A stretch of DNA of 49,964 bases. Origin: Alkalilacustris brevis. Lineage in GTDB: Bacteria; Pseudomonadota; Alphaproteobacteria; Rhodobacterales; Rhodobacteraceae. Within the stretch, counting starts at the first letter, position 1. The number at the start of each line of letters is the position of its first letter. The notes beneath the pieces were generated by a model, which was not told the origin of the DNA, ran no database searches, and saw only the letters and a list, made by a program, of their open reading frames with translations. Location of the stretch: NCBI RefSeq assembly GCF_003350345.1, contig NZ_QNVJ01000015.1:1-49964 (forward strand), given 5' to 3'. The position numbers and the translations under genes are program-made. Below are positions 49,219 through 49,964 of the stretch, one piece after another.

Positions 49219-49964
49219 ATGATGCGACGATTGACAGCCATGGCCATGACCACTGCATTGTTGGGCGCACCGCTCGCGGCACAGGAGCGTGCCGGCGATC
49301 ATGTCGCCATCATGGTGTTCGACGCTTCCGGATCCATGTGGAACCGACTGGAAGGCGACCTGACCCGGATCGAGATTGCCCGTGACGTCATGGAGGAGTA
49401 TTTCGAGACACGTGACGCCTCGGTCCCGCTGGGTGTGGTTGCCTATGGTCACACACGCCGCGGCGATTGTTCCGACATCGAGGCCATAGCGCCGCTCAGC
49501 GTCCATGACGGGGCGGAACTGACGGCAAGACTACGCGCGCTCAACCCCCAGGGCATGACGCCGCTGACCGATTCGATGGCCATGGCGCGCGACATGATCC
49601 CGCCCACCGCCGAATCTGCCGACCTGATCCTTTTCACCGACGGGCTGGAAAACTGCGGCGGCGACCCTTGTGCGCTGGCCGCCGAACTGGCCGCGCAAGG
49701 CATCGGCATCCGCGCCCATGTGGTGGGTTTCGGCATGACCGAAGACGAGGTTAACACCCTCTCCTGCCTGCCCGAGCAAACCGGGGGCATGTTGTTCCAT
49801 ACCAACTCGGGCGCCGAATTGTCCGAGGCGATGACCGCCGTTTCTGCCCCGGCACCCCAGCCGATCGTCGAAGAAACGCCGCCCCCCGAGCCGGAACTGC
49901 CCGAGGTCTCCATCTCCGGCCCCGACAGTGCGCGCGCCGGTGAAAGCTTCCGCGTGCAGTGGTC
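49219..49964 (+). CDS. Secreted VWA-domain protein (3' end beyond window)
   Basis: At least 248 residues are visible. A signal peptide (MMRRLTAMAMTTALLGAPLA, cut near AAQE) leads into a von Willebrand A domain with a complete metal-site motif DASGS (Asp35, Ser37, Ser39), a mid-domain Thr in GMTPLTDSM and LILFTDGLENCGG for the third loop. It is followed by a Pro/Glu-rich linker and the start of an Ig-like domain (VSISGPDSARAGESFRVQW). The protein is periplasmic or cell-surface and likely binds a protein partner. The start is ATG 49219 or ATG 49222 after AAAAAGGA. Confidence 0.85.
   Translation, partial: MMRRLTAMAMTTALLGAPLAAQERAGDHVAIMVFDASGSMWNRLEGDLTRIEIARDVMEEYFETRDASVPLGVVAYGHTRRGDCSDIEAIAPLSVHDGAELTARLRALNPQGMTPLTDSMAMARDMIPPTAESADLILFTDGLENCGGDPCALAAELAAQGIGIRAHVVGFGMTEDEVNTLSCLPEQTGGMLFHTNSGAELSEAMTAVSAPAPQPIVEETPPPEPELPEVSISGPDSARAGESFRVQW

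Overview
The window is high-GC DNA from an alphaproteobacterium, most likely Rhodobacterales (Rhodobacteraceae/Paracoccaceae). The evidence is the imuA-imuB-dnaE2 mutagenesis cassette with a GTTC-N7-GTTC SOS box, a tauE-type gene coupled to a TIGR02186-type gene, the adjacent tsaB/rimI/nfu genes, a modABC operon with a short ModE-type regulator, and two copies of a hairpin plus GAGGATATTTTT repeat that I associate with this order. No phage, plasmid or CRISPR module is visible. It reads as chromosomal core interleaved with small accessory and decayed patches.

Layout. 1-2.9 kb: the 5' part of an unknown protein with an Ala-Glu repeat, thiamine pyrophosphokinase, an EamA transporter that overlaps it tail to tail, and a remnant of L-serine dehydratase. 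2.9-8.2 kb: the damage-inducible translesion cassette imuA-imuB-dnaE2 (minus strand). 8.2-8.9 kb: a gene-poor patch with a deleted IS481-family element. 8.9-17.4 kb: a catabolic locus made of an M81 metallopeptidase, a divergent LysR regulator, a complete TRAP transporter, a 2,4-diaminopentanoate dehydrogenase homologue and both subunits of 2-amino-4-oxopentanoate thiolase (OrtA, OrtB). No ornithine aminomutase is present in the window. 17.4-18.0 kb: an IS5-family remnant beside tRNA-Ser(UGA). 18.2-26.4 kb: housekeeping and stress genes (cytochrome c, rpiA, gor, hflK-hflC-DUF2065, a Do-type protease, a peptidoglycan-binding lipoprotein, a 2Fe-2S ferredoxin).

26.4-31.2 kb (minus strand): the TauE-type exporter pair, rimI, tsaB, nfu, a universal stress protein, a VOC protein and tRNA-Leu(UAA). 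31.4-33.1 kb: a ring-cleaving dioxygenase/esterase pair of the MhqO/MhqD type. 33.1-41.9 kb (mostly minus): a class-I glutamine-amidotransferase-like hydrolase coupled to a putative amidoligase, a D-2-hydroxyacid dehydrogenase, an SH3 protein, a tightly packed run of AEC transporter, S-formylglutathione hydrolase, YaiI-type protein and ornithine-cyclodeaminase homologue, a broken TetR gene, a GFA protein, a NYN-domain protein and an acetyltransferase that carries an intergenic-type repeat inside its reading frame. 42.1-50 kb: a DksA/TraR protein, the modE-modA-modB-modC-TSUP run with a candidate Mo-box, an FMN-dependent alpha-hydroxyacid oxidase, a DUF1932 dehydrogenase and the start of a secreted VWA protein that leaves the window.

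The best candidate for an undescribed system is the 8.9-17.4 kb locus. Ord and OrtAB are known from anaerobic ornithine fermentation, where they act after D-ornithine aminomutase. Here they sit behind a high-affinity TRAP importer and next to an M81 hydrolase and a LysR regulator, which suggests import and breakdown of an external 2,4-diaminopentanoate-like or 2-amino-4-oxo acid, or of a conjugate of one, to alanine and acetyl-CoA.
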